A DNA stretch of 53,830 nucleotides from Candidatus Acidiferrales bacterium (GTDB taxonomy: Bacteria > Acidobacteriota > Terriglobia > Acidiferrales > UBA7541): the NCBI GenBank assembly GCA_030037335.1, contig JASHRN010000174.1, positions 1 to 53,830 of the forward strand, given 5' to 3'. This document shows positions 53,829 to 53,830 of this stretch, piece by piece. Below the pieces are notes generated by a model. It ran no database searches. It was not told the DNA's origin and worked only from the letters and a program-made list of their open reading frames with translations. A program made the translations under genes and the position numbers. The stretch's first letter is position 1. Each line of letters opens with the position of its first letter.

Positions 53829-53830
53829 AC

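Overview
The window looks like a chromosomal segment from an Acidobacteriota bacterium (class Terriglobia, Koribacter/Sulfotelmatobacter-like). This is inferred from gene content, not from any search. The clues are several very long Ser/Thr kinases carrying C-terminal TPR or TolB-like propeller domains, a CadC-like winged-helix/TPR regulator, a bacterial tricorn protease, BBP2-type porins, many short secreted proteins, and dispersed palindromic repeats ending in CCCCTACAA. Base composition is moderately GC-rich throughout. No rRNA, tRNA, CRISPR array, transposase or phage gene was recognised.

Layout. 1-204: start of a PilZ protein that runs off the left edge. 448-4830: an MdtABC-type RND efflux permease and its lipoprotein adaptor. 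5190-7798: a lone nuoF, a frameshifted small secreted protein, and rsmE. 7814-19658: a potassium-uptake region. It holds a split KdpD (ATPase/USP half on the minus strand, membrane histidine-kinase half divergent on the plus strand), kdpE, kdpC-B-A-F, an extra 28-residue membrane microprotein, an outer-membrane porin directly upstream, and a CadC-like regulator. A KdpE-box-like sequence precedes the porin, so porin and kdpFABC probably form one KdpE-controlled transcript. 19921-24232: a secreted cupin, a di-heme cytochrome c peroxidase-like protein, and a polytopic membrane protein fused to TPRs. 24268-26054: repeat elements, a decayed pepA tail and a zinc-type quinone reductase/alcohol dehydrogenase. 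26078-32669: tricorn-like protease, lone nuoB, an unknown gene, ygfZ-like folate protein and a glyoxalase II-like hydrolase.

32711-40647: a kinase with a beta-propeller sensor, small unknown genes, an LRV-repeat protein, a DUF1906-like protein, a ferric-reductase-like heme membrane protein, and an ECF sigma/anti-sigma pair. 40789-45559: an alpha/beta hydrolase, a hicB antitoxin whose hicA has been deleted to its last codons, a benzoate-CoA-ligase-family enzyme, and a MocR regulator. 45560-47499: two repeat-rich noncoding stretches around one small secreted protein. 47500-53553: two tandem paralogous kinases with periplasmic TolB-N-like and TPR domains. 53619-53828: the C-terminus of an unidentified gene.

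The most unusual observations are: the outer-plus-inner-membrane Kdp operon with its split, divergent sensor; two palindromic repeats captured in frame inside one Ser/Thr kinase gene; and three decaying genes (hicA, pepA and a small secreted protein).
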